Source of the DNA: CAYQVW01 sp964421245
Lineage (GTDB): Bacteria; Margulisbacteria; WOR-1; XYC2-FULL-46-14
NCBI GenBank assembly: GCA_964421245.1
Contig: CAYQVW010000004.1
Location: forward strand, 1-64,000
Direction of reading: 5' to 3'
Length of the DNA: 64,000 nt
Made by a program: the position numbers and the translations under genes. A model generated the notes under the pieces. That model was given only the letters and a program-made list of their open reading frames with translations. It was not told the DNA's origin and searched no databases. Shown one piece after another: positions 62,594 to 64,000 of the stretch. Positions within the stretch are counted from its first letter, which is position 1. Each line of letters opens with the position of its first letter.

Positions 62594-64000
62594 ATGGCAA
62601 AGATTATAGGAATCGATTTAGGAACAACAAATTCATGTGTGGCGGTGGTTGCCAGTGGAGAACCGACCGTTATTCCAAATGCAGAGGGAGGACGCACTAC
62701 CCCATCAGTTGTCTCCTTCCAAAAAGACGGATCAAAAACAGTCGGACAGGTTGCCAAAAGACAATCTGTTACCAATCCAGAGCATACTATTTTCTCAATA
62801 AAGAGATTTATGGGAAGATTGTTCTCTGAAGTAAGCTCTGAGCTAAAAGAAATTCCATATAAGGTAAAATCTGGCAAATCTGACGCTGCAACTGTAGAAG
62901 TGTACGAAAAAAATTATTCACCCCCAGAAATCTCGGCCATGGTTATACAAAAACTGAAGCAATCCGCAGAAGAATTTTTAGGAGAAAAAATAACTAAGGC
63001 AGTCATTACTACCCCAGCCTACTTTAACGACAGCCAAAGACAGGCAACCAAGGACGCCGGAGAGATTGCAGGCCTTGAAGTTATGAGAATTATCAATGAG
63101 CCAACCGCAGCAGCCCTTGCCTACGGGTTAGATAAGAAGAAAAACGAAAAAATCGCAGTCTACGACCTTGGTGGTGGAACATTTGATATTTCAATTCTCG
63201 AAATTGGTGACGGAACCTTCCAGGTTGAATCAACCAATGGAGATACTCACCTTGGTGGAGACGATTTTGACCAAATAATTATCAACTGGATAATTTCTGA
63301 GTTTAAAAAAGATCAAGGAATTGATCTCTCTCACGATAAAATGGCCTTACAAAGGTTAAAAGAATCCGGCGAAAAAGCCAAGATTGAATTATCTACCACA
63401 ATGGAGACAGAAATCAACCTTCCGTTTATTACAGCAGACCAAAGCGGACCAAAGCATTTGGTTTTAAAACTAACACGCTCAAAACTTGAACAATTATGTT
63501 CTGATTTGATAGAAAGATCGGTCGGACCATGCGAACAAGCCCTAAAAGACTCTGGTTTTTCCGCAAATGATATTGACGAAGTAATCCTTGTCGGTGGAAT
63601 GACCAGAATGCCAGCAGTACAAGAAAAGGTAAAACAGATATTCGGGAAAGATCCCCATAAGGGAGTAAATCCTGACGAAGTTGTAGCAATCGGAGCCGCA
63701 ATTCAAGGAGGAGTTTTGGCCGGAGATGTAAAAGATCTAGTTCTTTTGGATGTTACTCCACTAAACTTGGGAATTGAAACACTAGGAAGTGTCATGACTC
63801 CATTAATTGAAAAGAATACCACTATTCCAACTTCAAAATCACAAGTTTTTTCAACTGCGGGAGATGGCCAGACCTCTGTAGAAATACATGTTCTACAGGG
63901 TGAGCGTCCAATGGCAGCAGATAACCGAACATTAGGACGATTCCATCTTGATGGAATCCCTCCTGCCCCACGTGGAGTTCCACAAGTAGAAGTAATGTTT
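62594..64000 (+). CDS. dnaK: Chaperone DnaK (N-terminal part, cut by window end)
   Basis: The open frame runs to the end of the window, 469 codons. It has the ATPase motifs IGIDLGTTNSCVAV at the start, VYDLGGGTFDIS, and VGGMTRMPAVQ. The beginning of the substrate-binding domain is present (VTPLNLGIETLGSVMTPLIE; TAGDGQTSVEIHVLQGER). The residual 140 or so residues, including the lid, lie outside. GGGGGA precedes the ATG. dnaJ may follow. Confidence 0.97.
   Translation, partial: MAKIIGIDLGTTNSCVAVVASGEPTVIPNAEGGRTTPSVVSFQKDGSKTVGQVAKRQSVTNPEHTIFSIKRFMGRLFSEVSSELKEIPYKVKSGKSDAATVEVYEKNYSPPEISAMVIQKLKQSAEEFLGEKITKAVITTPAYFNDSQRQATKDAGEIAGLEVMRIINEPTAAALAYGLDKKKNEKIAVYDLGGGTFDISILEIGDGTFQVESTNGDTHLGGDDFDQIIINWIISEFKKDQGIDLSHDKMALQRLKESGEKAKIELSTTMETEINLPFITADQSGPKHLVLKLTRSKLEQLCSDLIERSVGPCEQALKDSGFSANDIDEVILVGGMTRMPAVQEKVKQIFGKDPHKGVNPDEVVAIGAAIQGGVLAGDVKDLVLLDVTPLNLGIETLGSVMTPLIEKNTTIPTSKSQVFSTAGDGQTSVEIHVLQGERPMAADNRTLGRFHLDGIPPAPRGVPQVEVMF

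Overview
The window is 64 kb of AT-rich, gene-dense bacterial chromosome with no phage, insertion sequence, rRNA or CRISPR array. The gene set (an Mrp/Mbh-type cation antiporter, FeoAB with Fur, a ferredoxin-dependent 2-oxoacid oxidoreductase, a free-standing glycyl-radical domain, rubrerythrin, Rrf2 regulators and large beta-helix lipoproteins) points to an anaerobic or microaerobic didermal bacterium of an uncultured phylum. Candidatus Margulisbacteria/Saganbacteria (WOR-1), relatives of Cyanobacteria, is my best guess. This is inference from gene content; no rRNA is present to test it.

Layout. 1-250: dispersed repeat and tRNA-Pro. 275-6407 (-): ten-gene Mrp/Mbh-like Na+/H+ antiporter operon ending in a DUF1189 protein. 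6474-7241 (+): glutaredoxin and a ferritin-like protein. 7238-9629 (-): fur-feoA-feoB. 9750-10826 (+): unknown gene. 10859-13163 (-): Rrf2 regulator, Fe-S protein, free-standing glycyl-radical domain and ZIP transporter. 13264-17452 (-): membrane protein, KorAB-type oxidoreductase and MscS channel. 17510-21853 (+): tig-clpP-lon. 21898-26188 (+): unknown gene and ileS. 26181-30501 (-): thioredoxin-like protein, bioH-bioC, ArsP-type permease and small envelope proteins. 30513-39843 (-): a 1,877-residue surface protein, CDF metal exporter, propeller lipoprotein and VWA protein. 39920-48360: unknown gene (+), then on (-) an ORF6N protein, cysK-metY with an Rrf2 regulator, thiF-thiS, and an unusual HAD-like/PEP-binding gene pair. 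48422-60255: biotin genes bioB, bioFD and bioA, interleaved with a HEPN-MNT cassette and two beta-helix lipoproteins. 60236-61276 (-): DUF362 ferredoxin-like protein. 61341-64000 (+): hrcA-grpE-dnaK under CIRCE, with dnaK cut by the window edge.

How the genes work together. All the usual biotin enzymes (BioC, BioH, BioF, BioA, BioD, BioB) are present but spread over four loci. The ThiS/ThiF-like pair next to cysK, metY and an Rrf2 regulator suggests sulfur delivery by a thiocarboxylated carrier protein. Fur-Feo, ZIP and CDF handle metals; tig-clpP-lon and hrcA-grpE-dnaK handle protein quality.

Three things stand out. (1) At least fourteen genes have a clear -10 box ending only 5-9 bases before the start codon, so their mRNAs should be leaderless or nearly so; other genes have ordinary Shine-Dalgarno sites. 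(2) The chromosome carries short-unit repeats: symmetric elements of 7-, 8- or 10-base units in two inverted arms between genes, and three-unit arrays of 7- or 8-mers inside ileS and bioF. (3) A HEPN-MNT cassette sits between a 33-codon copy of the bioB start, which has its own leaderless promoter, and the intact bioB. Two surface lipoprotein genes also carry a one-base frameshift in a homopolymer.
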